NCBI GenBank assembly: GCA_963776055.1 | Contig: CAVZLD010000009.1 | Coordinates: forward strand, 310,001-374,000 | Direction of reading: 5' to 3' | Length of the DNA stretch: 64,000 nt | Source: CAVZLD01 sp963776055 | GTDB taxonomy: Bacteria > Planctomycetota > Planctomycetia > Pirellulales > Pirellulaceae | Part shown: positions 17,160 to 27,368 of the stretch, in pieces | How the letters are laid out: each line of letters opens with the position of its first letter | Numbering within the stretch: position 1 is the stretch's first letter | Notes under the pieces: model-generated | Databases searched by the model: none | The model's input: the letters and a program-made list of their open reading frames with translations, nothing else | What the model was told of the DNA's origin: nothing | Translations under genes and position numbers: made by a program

Positions 17160-20100
17160 ATCACCGCGCACCATCCGCTGCTTCCTCGGATATCGGGCGA
17201 TGGGCGAGCCGGATCATTCATGCCTCGGCGGGCACGGGCAAAACCTACCATCTGTCGAACCGATATCTTCAATTGTTGTTGGCCGGCCAATCCGCCGATC
17301 GGATTCTGGCGACGACCTTCACGCGCAAGGCAGCCGGGGAAATCCTGCAGCGCGTGGTCTATCGACTGGCGGTTGCCGCGGCTGGCGAGGCGGCCTGCGC
17401 GACACTGGCGGAGCAGTTGGCCTGGCCCGCGTTGCGGCCCGCGGAGTGTGAAGAGGCCCTGCGACGGTTGACGCGCCAGTTGCATCGTGTCCGCGTGGCA
17501 ACGCTGGATAGCTTCTTCCTCCAAATCGCTCGGACACTGAGTCTCGAATTGGGGTTGCCGCCCAACTGGCAGATTGTCGACGAGCATGAGGAACGTCGGA
17601 TTCGGACGGAAGCGGTGGCCGCCCTGTTGCGGCAGGAGGATTCCCAGACCGTTGTGCAGTTGATGCATTGGCTGACGCAAGGAGAAGCGGGGCGGCGCGT
17701 CCACGATCTGTTAGACGAGACCGTGGGCGCGGCCTACGAGTTGTTTCTTGAAGCGCCTCCCGCGGCTTGGGAATGCCTGCAACGTCAGCCGGAACGTAAC
17801 TCGGTAGAACTGGCCGAGATCCTGGCTCAACTGCGCGAGCAGGAGTTGCCCGCGGACAAGAGGATTCGCGCTGCCTTCGACAAGGATCTGGAGCGGGCGG
17901 AGCTGGGGAAGTGGGCCGCACTGCTCGACAGTGGCATTGGAAAGAAAATCGCCGCCGGGGAATCGCAGTACTACCGCGTCGATCTACCCGAGAACCTGAT
18001 TCGAGCGTACGAGCCGCTGATGGAACATGCGCGAGCTTGCCTAATCAATGGTCTCGTAACACAGAATGAGGCAACCTATCAGTTGCTGAAACGGTTTCAC
18101 GAACAGCATGCCGCTCTGCAACACGAGCGTCGCGCGTTGCGGTTCAGCGATCTGGCACGCTCGCTCGTCCAACTCGAGTCCTCGAATCACCTGCGACTGC
18201 TCCCGTTTCGCTTGGATGCCGCGGTCGAAAGTCTGCTGCTGGATGAGTTCCAGGATACGGCACTGCTGCAGTGGATTGTGATCCGCCCGTTCGCCCGCTA
18301 CGCAGCGGCCGCCACCAGCCGCCGATCGTTTCTCTGCGTTGGCGACGTCAAGCAGGCCATCTATGGCTGGCGCGGTGGCGATGCCGATCTGCTGCAGGCC
18401 GTCGGTCAGGAATTACCCCACGCGCAGCCGGAAGAACTCGACGTCAGTTACCGTTCCGCCCCCGAGATCATCACGGCGGTGAACGCAATCCACCAAGGCC
18501 TGGCACGTCACCCGAATCTGGGGGAGGCTACTTCGGCGATTCGCCGATGGTCCGCGGGGTTTCCTGCACACAGTACGACGCGGAATGATCTGTGCGGCTG
18601 GACCACGTTGGAAACCGCGGCGGCGGCCGACGAGGAGGAATCACAAGCCGAGGCCACCATGCGCGCCGCCGCCCACCGTGTGCGGCAACTCGTGCACCAA
18701 AGCCCGACGGCTTCGGTGGCGGTGCTCGTTCGCACCAATGAGTCCGTGGGACGGATGATCAACCTGTTGCGAAGTTGCCAGGTGGCTGCCAGCGAAGAGG
18801 GAGGGAACCCGCTGATCGACTCGGCCGCCGTCGGTTTGGTGCTGTCGCTGCTGCGCCTGGCGGATCATCCGGGCGATACGTCGGCCCGGTATCATCTGGC
18901 CCGGTCGCCGTGGGGCCGACGGCTGGGAATGGACGACTTCCGTGATGCGGAGGCCGCGGCACGGCTTTCCAACCAAGTTCGTCAGCGACTGGCTGATGGA
19001 GGCTACGGAACCACCTTGGGACAAGCTGCCGACGCTCTGCGACCGCATTGTGACGCTCGCGAGTGGCGCCGTCTGAACCAGCTGGTTCAGTTGGGTGTGC
19101 TTCATCAGGCTCGATTGGATACCCCGCGCCACATCGGTTTCCAGCGGCAGCTCCGCCTGTCGCCCCGCACCAAGGCGTTCGTCGAATGGGTGGAGCAGCA
19201 AAGAGTCTCGGATCCGTCCGTGGATCGTGTGCGGGTGATGACTGTTCATCAGTCGAAAGGGCTGCAATTCGATCACGTCGTTCTGCCCGACTTGGATCGT
19301 CGTGTTCCCGCGCGTTTACCTCACAGCGTGCTGCACCGGCCCGGAGCAACACAGCCGATTGACGCCGTCTGCCGGTATGCCAAGGAAGATTTGCGAGCTC
19401 TGTTGCCTCATCGACTGCAGCAGGTCTTCGCCGACCATACGGCCGCGCAAATCCGCGAGGAATTATGCGTGCTGTACGTGAGCTTGACCCGGGCCATCCG
19501 TACGTTGCACCTGGTGATCGCTCCCTCCCGGCCAAGCGAAAGAAAACTCCCGCGAACGATGGCCGGCTGGATTCGCGGGGCAGTGACCGATCAGCAACCC
19601 TTGGAACCAGAAGCGGTGTGCTGGGAGTGTGGACAGCCATCGTTGCCGGAACCGGAGCCACTCGGCGCTGCACAACCGGTGGACCAGGTGGAATCCATCA
19701 TGACTCGAGTCGAAGTCCCGTCCGCACGCGTGGGGGAGCGAGGAACCGTAGATCGGCCCGAACCAACCGCCGAGGCCACGCCGCGTGGTCTCGAGGTCAC
19801 GGCGCCGTCCGATCGGGAAGGCGGCGGACGAGTTCGCTTGGGCGATTGCCTGCGACGTTCGGTCGGCCGGGCAATGGCTCACGGAGTATTGGTGCACGCC
19901 TTCTTCGAATTGGTGGAATGGCTCGATGAGGAACCACCGGACGACCAGCGGTTGCAGCGGGTCGCGCGGCGACTGGATTCCAATCCGCGACATATCGCGC
20001 AGGCGATCCAGGATTTCCACGCTGCGATCGCTCGACCACAAGTCCGCCGGCAGTTGTCACGCCGGCACTATGACCCCTGGATAGGGGCCGCGCAGACCGT

Positions 20101-20410
20101 GGCGGTGGGCGAGCTGTCCCTGGAAGTGCGTCGGGAACAGACGCTGGCGGTCCGTGTGGATGGTACGATCCTCTCCGGTGCCATCGACCGGTTGGTGCTG
20201 CTCCGCGAGAACGGTCGGCCACGTTTCGCAGAAATCATCGATTTCAAAACCGACCGCGTGCGCACAGCCGCGCAGCGGAAAGAGCGGGAAGCGTACTATG
20301 AACCCCAGTTGCGTGCTTACCGAATCGGTCTGAGCCGCATGTTGCAGTTGGACCCGCAGCAGATCACCGCGCAGCTGTTGTTCCTGGACGACACCTCGGA
20401 CGAGTCGTAG
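17156..20410 (+). CDS. addA: AddA-like UvrD-family helicase/exonuclease
   Basis: The 1084-residue protein is the motor/nuclease subunit that pairs with the AddB-like product in recombinational repair of broken DNA. UvrD motifs are complete: Walker A in HASAGTGKTYHLSNR (about 20), 'TFTRKAAGEI' (Ia), 'LLLDEFQDTALLQW' (motif II, about 363), 'GDVKQAIYGWRGGD' (III, about 397), 'VMTVHQSKGLQFDHVV' (V, about 697) and 'LYVSLTRAIRTLHLV' (VI). The C-terminal RecB-like nuclease has 'HGVLVHAFFELV', 'LSGAIDRLVLL' and 'EIIDFKTDRV', with catalytic Asp and D-x-K. Its ATG lies within the stop region of addB (4-nt overlap), so translation is probably coupled. Confidence 0.93.
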   Translation: MNHRAPSAASSDIGRWASRIIHASAGTGKTYHLSNRYLQLLLAGQSADRILATTFTRKAAGEILQRVVYRLAVAAAGEAACATLAEQLAWPALRPAECEEALRRLTRQLHRVRVATLDSFFLQIARTLSLELGLPPNWQIVDEHEERRIRTEAVAALLRQEDSQTVVQLMHWLTQGEAGRRVHDLLDETVGAAYELFLEAPPAAWECLQRQPERNSVELAEILAQLREQELPADKRIRAAFDKDLERAELGKWAALLDSGIGKKIAAGESQYYRVDLPENLIRAYEPLMEHARACLINGLVTQNEATYQLLKRFHEQHAALQHERRALRFSDLARSLVQLESSNHLRLLPFRLDAAVESLLLDEFQDTALLQWIVIRPFARYAAAATSRRSFLCVGDVKQAIYGWRGGDADLLQAVGQELPHAQPEELDVSYRSAPEIITAVNAIHQGLARHPNLGEATSAIRRWSAGFPAHSTTRNDLCGWTTLETAAAADEEESQAEATMRAAAHRVRQLVHQSPTASVAVLVRTNESVGRMINLLRSCQVAASEEGGNPLIDSAAVGLVLSLLRLADHPGDTSARYHLARSPWGRRLGMDDFRDAEAAARLSNQVRQRLADGGYGTTLGQAADALRPHCDAREWRRLNQLVQLGVLHQARLDTPRHIGFQRQLRLSPRTKAFVEWVEQQRVSDPSVDRVRVMTVHQSKGLQFDHVVLPDLDRRVPARLPHSVLHRPGATQPIDAVCRYAKEDLRALLPHRLQQVFADHTAAQIREELCVLYVSLTRAIRTLHLVIAPSRPSERKLPRTMAGWIRGAVTDQQPLEPEAVCWECGQPSLPEPEPLGAAQPVDQVESIMTRVEVPSARVGERGTVDRPEPTAEATPRGLEVTAPSDREGGGRVRLGDCLRRSVGRAMAHGVLVHAFFELVEWLDEEPPDDQRLQRVARRLDSNPRHIAQAIQDFHAAIARPQVRRQLSRRHYDPWIGAAQTVAVGELSLEVRREQTLAVRVDGTILSGAIDRLVLLRENGRPRFAEIIDFKTDRVRTAAQRKEREAYYEPQLRAYRIGLSRMLQLDPQQITAQLLFLDDTSDES

Positions 20411-20425
20411 CCCGGATTGCGTGGT

Positions 20426-21685
20426 TCACGGTTGGGAAGCCTCCAGCCGCAGGGGGACGTCGATCGTTTCGCCCTGCCGATTGATCGTCAGCCGTAGAAT
20501 GTCTCCCGGGTTGCGTTGCTCCACTTCGGACAGGAAGTCGTCACGCGTCGCGACCGGTTGCCCATCCACCGCCAGAATGATATCGGCATAGGCTTGGTCC
20601 ACCCGAGTTCGCTCGTAAACGAACGGCCCTCGTTGCATCTGTTCGCGGACCAAGCGGATCGCACGCAATCCGGCTCGTTCGGCCGGGCCCCCCGGAAGGA
20701 GACGCGCGACGAGTAAGCCCTGGTCCGTTTGCACGGTGATGATTCCGCTTTCCGGACGAATTACGCGACCGTTCTGAATCAACTGGGGGACTACTCGTCG
20801 AATCGTGCTGACCGGAATTGCAAACCCCACGCCCGTGTTTTCGCCGGTGCTGCTGGCGATTGCGGTATTCATCCCAATCAGTTCGGCGCGACTGTTCAAT
20901 AGGGGGCCGCCCGAGTTGCCTTGATTCAGGGCGGCGTCAATCTGAATGATCGCCTTGATCCGCCGGTCGTCGCGCGACGGCAGCGTGCGATTGAGACTCG
21001 AGATAATGCCCGTCGTCAGGGTACGCTCCAGTCCAAACGGGTTCCCGATTGCGTAGATCCGTTGGCCCACCCGTAGTCGAGAAGCATCGCCAAAAGTGAC
21101 CGGGTACAACTCCTCGGGAGGCGCTTCGATTCGCAACACCGCAATGTCATTTATCGGATCCTGCCATACCTGGGCCGTTTCGTAGGTTTTGCCGCTGTGC
21201 AACGTCACGCGGATCTGACGGGCGCCCTCAATGACATGCAGGTTGGTCAGGATGTGGCCTTCGCGATCTAGCACCGACCCCGACCCCGACCCTTCCGCAA
21301 CCTCGACGTAAAACAGATTCTCCGGTCGAATGGTTTTGGTCGTGATGTTGACCACACTCCGGTTGGACCGCTCGTATACTTCGATGTTGCGCCGCTCCTC
21401 CGGAGTCCAATCGTCCTCCAGGTCGAAGTTGGCTGTGGAACGGATTCCGGAAATCGTACCGGTCGGTTCGGGTGCGGTTGGTGAGGCGCGTAAGGTGGCG
21501 GCGGGGCGGACGGGGCGACGCGTCAACGACGGCGCGTCCGATGGCGGAGCACTTCCAGGCCGCTCCTGGGCAAGAACACCGGTGGGAGGCAGGAATCCGC
21601 CGTGGGGCAAGTCACTGTTGAGCGGGCTGAACACCAGCGCCGCCGTGCAGATCATGATCGCAAGCGATGGCAAGTTCGTCTTCAT
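20426..21685 (-). CDS. HtrA/DegP-like trypsin-fold serine protease with PDZ domain
   Basis: This is a periplasmic or surface quality-control protease of about 419 residues. From the start at 21685 a signal peptide (LAIMICTAALVFS) is followed by a Pro/Arg-rich linker and the protease domain. The catalytic triad is His150 (TNLHVIEG), Asp180 (NDIAVLRI) and Ser258 (NQGNSGGPLL). Other marks are 'GSGSVLDREGHILTN' and 'IYAIGNPFGLERTLTTGIIS'. One PDZ domain (about 315-415) includes 'LLPGGPAERAGLR' and 'DIILAVDGQPV'. The gene is convergent with addA, with 15 bp between stop codons. Upstream in-frame starts exist, but would place the signal peptide far from the N-terminus. Confidence 0.9.
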   Translation of the reverse strand: MKTNLPSLAIMICTAALVFSPLNSDLPHGGFLPPTGVLAQERPGSAPPSDAPSLTRRPVRPAATLRASPTAPEPTGTISGIRSTANFDLEDDWTPEERRNIEVYERSNRSVVNITTKTIRPENLFYVEVAEGSGSGSVLDREGHILTNLHVIEGARQIRVTLHSGKTYETAQVWQDPINDIAVLRIEAPPEELYPVTFGDASRLRVGQRIYAIGNPFGLERTLTTGIISSLNRTLPSRDDRRIKAIIQIDAALNQGNSGGPLLNSRAELIGMNTAIASSTGENTGVGFAIPVSTIRRVVPQLIQNGRVIRPESGIITVQTDQGLLVARLLPGGPAERAGLRAIRLVREQMQRGPFVYERTRVDQAYADIILAVDGQPVATRDDFLSEVEQRNPGDILRLTINRQGETIDVPLRLEASQP

Positions 21686-22189
21686 CTTTCGCGTCTTGGA
21701 CAAAGGTTCCTGGGGATCGTCACTCGGGAGACGCTGGCGTTTGTCGCGGATTTTGCCAGCCATCTTGGGCGAGCAGCCTGCCGCAACGAAGGGGCGCAGG
21801 GGCAGGCACCTGCCAACCACGTCTTGTTTGGACTCGGCACGCCGGGATGAGCGGCCCGTCCCCGGTGCCAATCCGGATCAACCGCGGGGATCGCACCAAG
21901 CGATCCTGGGGCACCATACCGAAAATGGGCGGATCGAGGCGAGATCAGCTGGCCGCTGCTGTTGGCCTGCGACGGAAAAAAATGCTCGCGATCGGGCCGT
22001 TGGGGGGTGGTTTGCACACTAGAGGAGGGGGGTGTGTCGCGTGGTCGTTGTCGGCTGCGCCATGGAGGGTGTGCTACCTTTGTAGTGAAACTGCAACGGA
22101 CGGGTCGGGCGCTCTGCTTCGAAAACTGACCCATGCCTTTCCGGGGTCAGCCGTCTCTGACGATGCTTCTTTGAGTGACACCTACGAGC
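21686..22189. other. Divergent intergenic region between the HtrA-like protease and the cadherin-like protein
   Basis: About 500 bp separate two divergently transcribed genes, so both promoters should lie here. The region has an A7 run near 21976 and a G-rich stretch near 22022-22032. No gene, hairpin-plus-T terminator or convincing promoter could be identified by eye. Confidence 0.4.
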
Positions 22190-25024
22190 ATGAACACAAG
22201 AACATCCGGGGCTCGGCGTCCATGGCGCTCATGGCTCAAACAGCGTCGACAGGCTTTCCCCGCCCCGCCCACGCCTCCTCCGCTTGATATGGCCCTGCTG
22301 GAGGACCGCACGCTCTACAGTGCCACACCGTTGCTGTTGGATGCGGTGGAAATCCACGCACTCGAAGATGGTGCGGATGGGCAGTTACGGCTAGGAGAGC
22401 ATTTCTCGCTGGATGATGCGGGCGCAGCGGTCGAGTATTCGATCGCGGGGAATACGGATGCCAACCTGTTTGCCCTGTTGGCGATCGACAGCCACGGTAC
22501 GTTGCGGCTGGACTATGCACCTGACCAGCACGGGGTGGCCGATTTGCGGATCCAAGCCAGCGATGGGCAAGGTCAACTGGAAGAGTTACCTGTGCACGTG
22601 CTGGTAGAGTCTGTCAATGATGCGCCGACGACGCGCGGCCTGGACGACCTCTCGGTGACTCTGGGCACGGACCGCACCGTGATCCGGTTGTTTGATGCGT
22701 TCGACGATGTTGAGGATGCGGATGAGGATTTGACCTTTTCCGTCTTGGAAAACACCAGTTCCGGACTGTTTTCTTCCATTCGACTGAACGCGAAGTCCGG
22801 GCTGCTAGTGCTGGACCACGAACCCGGTGCGACCGGGGCGGCGGAACTCACGGTGATCGCGACCGACACCGGTGGTCTCTCGGCGGGACTGGCCGCGCGG
22901 CAAGGCTTCGCCGTCTACGACAGCATTGGCGGAACGATTGGCGTCAACTCGCCCGACACCGAATCCTTGGGTTTGTCGCCGATTTCGCTGTGGACTCATT
23001 GGTTCTTCTTTGATCGAGTCGACGGGCAATATCAATACGATCACCTGGACGTCGAGCACTTTCGAACGTTGCTTCATGATCCGCGCTTCAGCGATCCGGA
23101 CGTACCGGTCGTATTGAACATCGAGAACGATTACTTCACGAACACGCCGGAAGGTCGTGACCGCTTCGCGGAAGTGCTGGCGATCGCCAACGAAGAACGT
23201 CCGGACTTGGAGATTGGCATCTATCGCTTCTTGCCGGAACGCAGTTGGCACTATCCGGTGAGCTGGGAAACAATGAACGAGCACCAGGAACTGGGAATTT
23301 CCAGTTGGCACACCCAGAACCGCGAAATGTTCACCGAGCGGCACGATGCCTGGGTGGCGAGGAACGAGCTGTATCGTACGGCGGACGTGGACGACCAGTT
23401 TGGTGGGCAGCCGTTGGCCGAGATGGTTGACGCGGTCCATGCCTCCCTGTACACGGTCTATCGCAACGTGAGTTCCGAGCCAATCTGGCACGACGCCGCC
23501 GTCGACGGGCGGGCGAATACGATCACGGTGGAAGGTCAGGATTTTGATGACGTGCAGCAGATCCGTTTGACGATGGCGACGGACGCCCAGTTGCCAGGCG
23601 GTTTGAGCCGCTACGTCGAGTATTATGTGGTCAATGCAACCGGTTCGACATTCCAGTTGGCGGAGACATCCGACGGGCCGCCGGTGGATTTCGGTGAGAA
23701 CGCGAGTGGACGAATCTACGTCGGTGACATCGGCCCGTGGGAAGATCCGTTGGACGACCCCAACGTCGTGCGTTGGCGCAGCTATGCCGAACAGAATTTG
23801 GCGGAAGCTCACAAATATGGCAAACCGGTCTATGCCTGGATTTCCCCCAGTTTGCAGGGAATTGGAGCGGTCCATCTGGAGCAGGATTTCTTTCGATTGC
23901 AGTTGGAGATTCTCAAGCCGCTGGTGGACGGGATTGTGATTTACGAGCCTCCCACGCACACGGCGGCCTACCATGAAAACCAGGGGTGGTGGGGCGCACT
24001 GGAAGACTTCCTCGGTCAAGTGGAGCAGCCGGAAACAACGTTTACGGTCCGCGTGACGGGAGCCGAGCCAGAGAACTTCGCACCGATCGCTCGCGACGAT
24101 ACGTTGATCGGGCACGAAGGCTTGCCGCTGACGATCGAGTTCGATGAACTGTTGGCCAATGACATCGATCCGGACCAGGACCCGCTGAACTTGCGGGTCT
24201 TGCAGGAGCCGTCGCACGGCACGCTGCAGGCGACTGACCTGGGCATCCTGCAGTACACACCGGATTCCGGCTACGCTGGGAACGACTCTTTCACCTATCG
24301 CGTGAATGATGGTCAACTGGGATCAGATCCGGCCACCGTAACGCTCCGCATTTTGGCCGACCAGGAACGACCGCTTGCGGCGCGCGAAGAATACACGACC
24401 CCCGAAGATGAACGGTTAGTATTGCGGCGGTCCGACCTGATCGCTGACTTCGCCGAACTGGCGGACGAGGTACGGATTCAGCTGGTGGATGATCCAGCGC
24501 ATGGCGCTGTACGGCGGACCGCTTCGGGTGCCCTGGTCTATGCTCCTCAGCGGAATTTCCATGGAGTGGATCAGTTCGGCTATCGGATGATCGACGGCGA
24601 CGGAAGTGCGCAACTGGTGGCGGTGCAAGTTCGCGTGACTCCGGAGAACGATCAGCCAGTCTCCCGGAATGACGTATTCCGTACGGTCTCCGGATCGCCA
24701 TTGCGAGTGGGGGGCGAGGGCGTCCTGCGAAACGACTTTGACGTCGACGGAGACGCACTTCGCGCGCGTCTCCTGAATGGTCCGCGACACGGCTCGCTTG
24801 TCTTCCATCCGGACGGTACCTTCGTCTACCAGCCCGATCCATCATTCCATGGACTGGATCGCTTTCGATACATGTCGGTGGACGAACATGGCGAGCGAAC
24901 GGTTGGCGAGGTCAAGGTGCGCGTGAATTCGTTGGCGGACCCGACCCCCAGCTGGGCGCACGCCCGAACGGGTGGCCTTCCGGCGTGGATGGCTTTACTC
25001 CGTCGCTGGATTCATGCTCGCTGA
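22190..25024 (+). CDS. Large secreted surface protein: cadherin-like repeats around a glycosidase-like TIM-barrel region
   Basis: The protein is 944 residues. The N-terminus is basic (ARRPWRSWLKQRRQ), then ALLEDRTLYSATPL, the planctomycete extracellular-protein motif that stands in for a normal signal peptide. Residues about 55-240 are two cadherin/Ig-like repeats ('VESVNDAPTTRGLDD', 'FDDVEDADEDLTFSV'). Residues about 255-600 resemble a TIM-barrel hydrolase: 'VPVVLNIENDYF', 'PDLEIGIYRFLP', 'GKPVYAWISPS', 'VDGIVIYEPP'. This part is interrupted by a beta-rich insert at about 430-510. The C-terminal 320 residues hold three tandem repeats of the 'ARDDTLIGHEG...LANDIDPDQDPL' type. No membrane anchor or PEP-CTERM is present. 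Secretion and adhesion are inferred; the hydrolase role is tentative. Confidence 0.75.
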   Translation: MNTRTSGARRPWRSWLKQRRQAFPAPPTPPPLDMALLEDRTLYSATPLLLDAVEIHALEDGADGQLRLGEHFSLDDAGAAVEYSIAGNTDANLFALLAIDSHGTLRLDYAPDQHGVADLRIQASDGQGQLEELPVHVLVESVNDAPTTRGLDDLSVTLGTDRTVIRLFDAFDDVEDADEDLTFSVLENTSSGLFSSIRLNAKSGLLVLDHEPGATGAAELTVIATDTGGLSAGLAARQGFAVYDSIGGTIGVNSPDTESLGLSPISLWTHWFFFDRVDGQYQYDHLDVEHFRTLLHDPRFSDPDVPVVLNIENDYFTNTPEGRDRFAEVLAIANEERPDLEIGIYRFLPERSWHYPVSWETMNEHQELGISSWHTQNREMFTERHDAWVARNELYRTADVDDQFGGQPLAEMVDAVHASLYTVYRNVSSEPIWHDAAVDGRANTITVEGQDFDDVQQIRLTMATDAQLPGGLSRYVEYYVVNATGSTFQLAETSDGPPVDFGENASGRIYVGDIGPWEDPLDDPNVVRWRSYAEQNLAEAHKYGKPVYAWISPSLQGIGAVHLEQDFFRLQLEILKPLVDGIVIYEPPTHTAAYHENQGWWGALEDFLGQVEQPETTFTVRVTGAEPENFAPIARDDTLIGHEGLPLTIEFDELLANDIDPDQDPLNLRVLQEPSHGTLQATDLGILQYTPDSGYAGNDSFTYRVNDGQLGSDPATVTLRILADQERPLAAREEYTTPEDERLVLRRSDLIADFAELADEVRIQLVDDPAHGAVRRTASGALVYAPQRNFHGVDQFGYRMIDGDGSAQLVAVQVRVTPENDQPVSRNDVFRTVSGSPLRVGGEGVLRNDFDVDGDALRARLLNGPRHGSLVFHPDGTFVYQPDPSFHGLDRFRYMSVDEHGERTVGEVKVRVNSLADPTPSWAHARTGGLPAWMALLRRWIHAR

Positions 25025-25141
25025 CCATCTTCCACGGTCGCTGACGATGTCCCGCACGGCCGGGTGTCCCTTTCCGGTTGTGTTCCCCTGCAGGTTGCGT
25101 CATGATGACGGTTTGGCACCGTCTGGAGGAATCGTACTGCA

Positions 25142-26528
25142 GTGACCGAGCAAGACCGCACCCAGAGCCTTGTCAGTGAATCCGCCGTGCTGGTGGGTGT
25201 CCTGCTGCCGGATGCCACGGCGCCCGATGACGATCTTCAGGAGTTAGAGGGACTGGCGGACACCGCGGGTTGCCGGACGGTCGCCAAGCTGACGCAGCGA
25301 CGCGGACGTCCCGACAGTCGCGCCTATCTTGGCCGTGGCAAAGTGGAAGAATTGCGGCGGCTCGTGGATACACTCGCGGCGGACGTCGTGATCTTCGACA
25401 ATGATCTGTCGCCCGCCCAGACCCGTTCCCTCGAAAAATCCATCGGTGTCAAGGTGATCGACCGCACGGAGTTGATCCTCGATATTTTCGCTTCCCACGC
25501 GCGGACCAACGAAGCTCGATTGGCCGTGGAGTTGGCGCAGCTGGAATACTCGCTGCCGCGGCTCGAAACGGATGTGGACGCACCTTTCACGGATGAAGAT
25601 GGGGGTCGGGCATGCGCGGGCCCGGCGAAAAGCAGTTGGAAGAGGATCGCCGGCTGGTGGAAAAGCGGATTCACGACCTGCGATCGGAACTCCGCCGAAT
25701 TGAAAGTCGCAAGGAACGTCAGGTCGCGGCGCGGTCCGACCACATGACCGTTTCGCTGGTGGGTTATACCAATGCCGGCAAGAGTACCCTGATGAATACT
25801 CTGACCGGAGCGGACGTAAAGGCGGCCGATCAGTTGTTCGCCACGCTGGATACGCGCACTCGGCGCTGGCAGTTGCCGAACTGGGGACCAGTTCTGTTGA
25901 GCGACACGGTGGGCTTCATTCGCGATTTGCCGCACGGGCTGATTGCGAGTTTCCGAGCCACCTTGGAGGAATCGCGGCAGGCCGACCTGCTGCTGCACGT
26001 TTGCGACGCGTCCAATCCCGCGGTACTGGATCAGATCTCCGCTGTCTTTCGCGTGCTGGAGGAAATCGGGATCGAAGCGAAAGACACGCTTGCTGGTGAT
26101 CAACAAGGTCGATGCGCTCGCGACGCGGGGGCGACTGGAGTCGATTCTTCGCCGATATCCGAACGGAGTGCCGGTCAGTGCCCGCACCGGGCGAAGGCCT
26201 TTCCGCACTGGCCGCCGCAGTGAGTGACGGACTCAGCCGCTCGTTTCGCGAAGTCGATATCGAAACGGACGTCAGCAACGGGCGACTGCTGGCCTACCTG
26301 GCCGCCCACGGCGAAATCCTGTCGCGCAGCTACCAAAAGAGTCGCGTGATCATCCATTGTCGCTTGCCGCAGAAATACCTGGGGCGGATCCAGCAGCAAG
26401 AGACACAGGTTCGTTTACGGAATGCCACCCCGCAGGCAGTCGAAGCAGAGCCGTTGCCGGAACCGACGTCCGATGACAGCCTCCCGGAGGATCCCTCCCC
26501 CGATCCCGCGTTCGGCGATGTCGCGTGA
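25142..26528 (+). CDS. hflX: GTPase HflX (frame broken four times)
   Basis: HflX is a ribosome-associated GTPase that splits stalled 70S ribosomes. All its parts are present but spread over three frames. The N-terminal domain has 'TVAKLTQRRGRPDSR', 'AYLGRGKVEELR' and 'VIFDNDLSPAQTR'. The middle holds 'KRMWTHLSRMKMGVG', then 'RGPGEKQLEEDRRL'. The G domain has G1 VGYTNAGKST, G3 DTVGFIRDLPH, G4 INKVD and 'VSARTGEGL'. Single extra bases near 25565, 25611, 26090 and 26190 explain every break. The reconstructed protein is about 461 residues, normal for the family, with an acidic C-terminal tail. Start GTG 25142 has GGAGGA 13 bases upstream. Given the error pattern elsewhere, I think the gene is intact in the organism. 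Confidence 0.88.
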
Positions 26529-26583
26529 CAACCACGCTTGCCAGATAAATTCGGGGCGTTTGCATCCGAGAGAATCACGATTC

Positions 26584-27366
26584 ATGGCGCGACGAAAGCT
26601 CCGGGGTGCTCGTGTTGTCCTGACCGGTGCTTCAAGTGGTATCGGCTGGGCGTTGGCGCACCGTTTGGCGCGAGACCACGCTCGACTGATCGTGACCGCG
26701 CGCCGCCGAGATCGTCTGGAGGAGTTGGCTCGGCAACTTGCCGCCACGGGGGCCGAAATTCACTTGGTGGCCGGAGACATTACGCGGTCGACCATCCGGG
26801 ATGAGTTGACGCAATTGGCTCTCCAGCGTTGGGGAGCCTTGGATCTGTTGATCAATAACGCGGGGGTCGGTGCGGTCGGTCCGTTCGCGCAAGCGGATCC
26901 CGAGCGACTGCGGCAGATCATGGAAGTCAATTTCTTTGCTCCCGCCGAACTGACTCGCCAGGCTTTTTTTCTGCTGCGCCAAGGAAATCGGCCGATGCTC
27001 GTGAATGTCGGATCCGTGCTTGGGTACTGCGCTGTTCCGTCCAAGAGTGAATATTGCGCAAGCAAGTTTGCGCTGCATGGTTGGAGTGACGCGCTGGCAC
27101 TGGAATGGAAACGAGCAGGGATCGATGTGCTGTTGGTCAGTCCCAATACGACTCGCAGTGAATTCTTCGAACATTTGCTGTCACGGCAGCGGGAAGTTGC
27201 CGTGAATCCGTTGAGCATGTCGGCGGACCAGGTCGCCGAGAAAATCGCGACCGCGATTTGCCGCGGCCGCGCGGAACGAATCCTCACCCTCAGTGGGTCT
27301 GCGCTTGTTTGGCTCGATCGGCTTTGCCCGTGGCTCTTGCGGCCCATTCTTCGACGTTGGGGTTGA
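26584..27366 (+). CDS. Short-chain dehydrogenase/reductase (SDR)
   Basis: The 260-residue classical SDR has the cofactor motif TGASSGIG (14-21), NNAG (91-94) and the catalytic Ser144, Tyr157 and Lys161 (S-x12-YCASK). The Arg residues after beta-2 ('VTARRRDRLEEL') suggest preference for NADP(H). The substrate cannot be predicted. A C-terminal hydrophobic stretch (SALVWLDRLCPWLLRPIL) may associate with the membrane, as in SDRs acting on lipids. Its TGA is 3 bp before the GTG of the pseudouridine synthase gene, so the two are probably one transcript. Confidence 0.9.
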   Translation: MARRKLRGARVVLTGASSGIGWALAHRLARDHARLIVTARRRDRLEELARQLAATGAEIHLVAGDITRSTIRDELTQLALQRWGALDLLINNAGVGAVGPFAQADPERLRQIMEVNFFAPAELTRQAFFLLRQGNRPMLVNVGSVLGYCAVPSKSEYCASKFALHGWSDALALEWKRAGIDVLLVSPNTTRSEFFEHLLSRQREVAVNPLSMSADQVAEKIATAICRGRAERILTLSGSALVWLDRLCPWLLRPILRRWG

Positions 27367-27368
27367 AC

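Noticed and set aside
22805..24316. 503-residue antisense open frame across the cadherin-like gene
   Set aside because: It is rich in His/Arg/Gln with no domain; it is a GC-driven shadow of the sense gene.
25142..26528. Programmed frameshifting in hflX
   Set aside because: Four extra single bases, none at a slippery heptamer, and similar errors in many other genes point to sequencing error.
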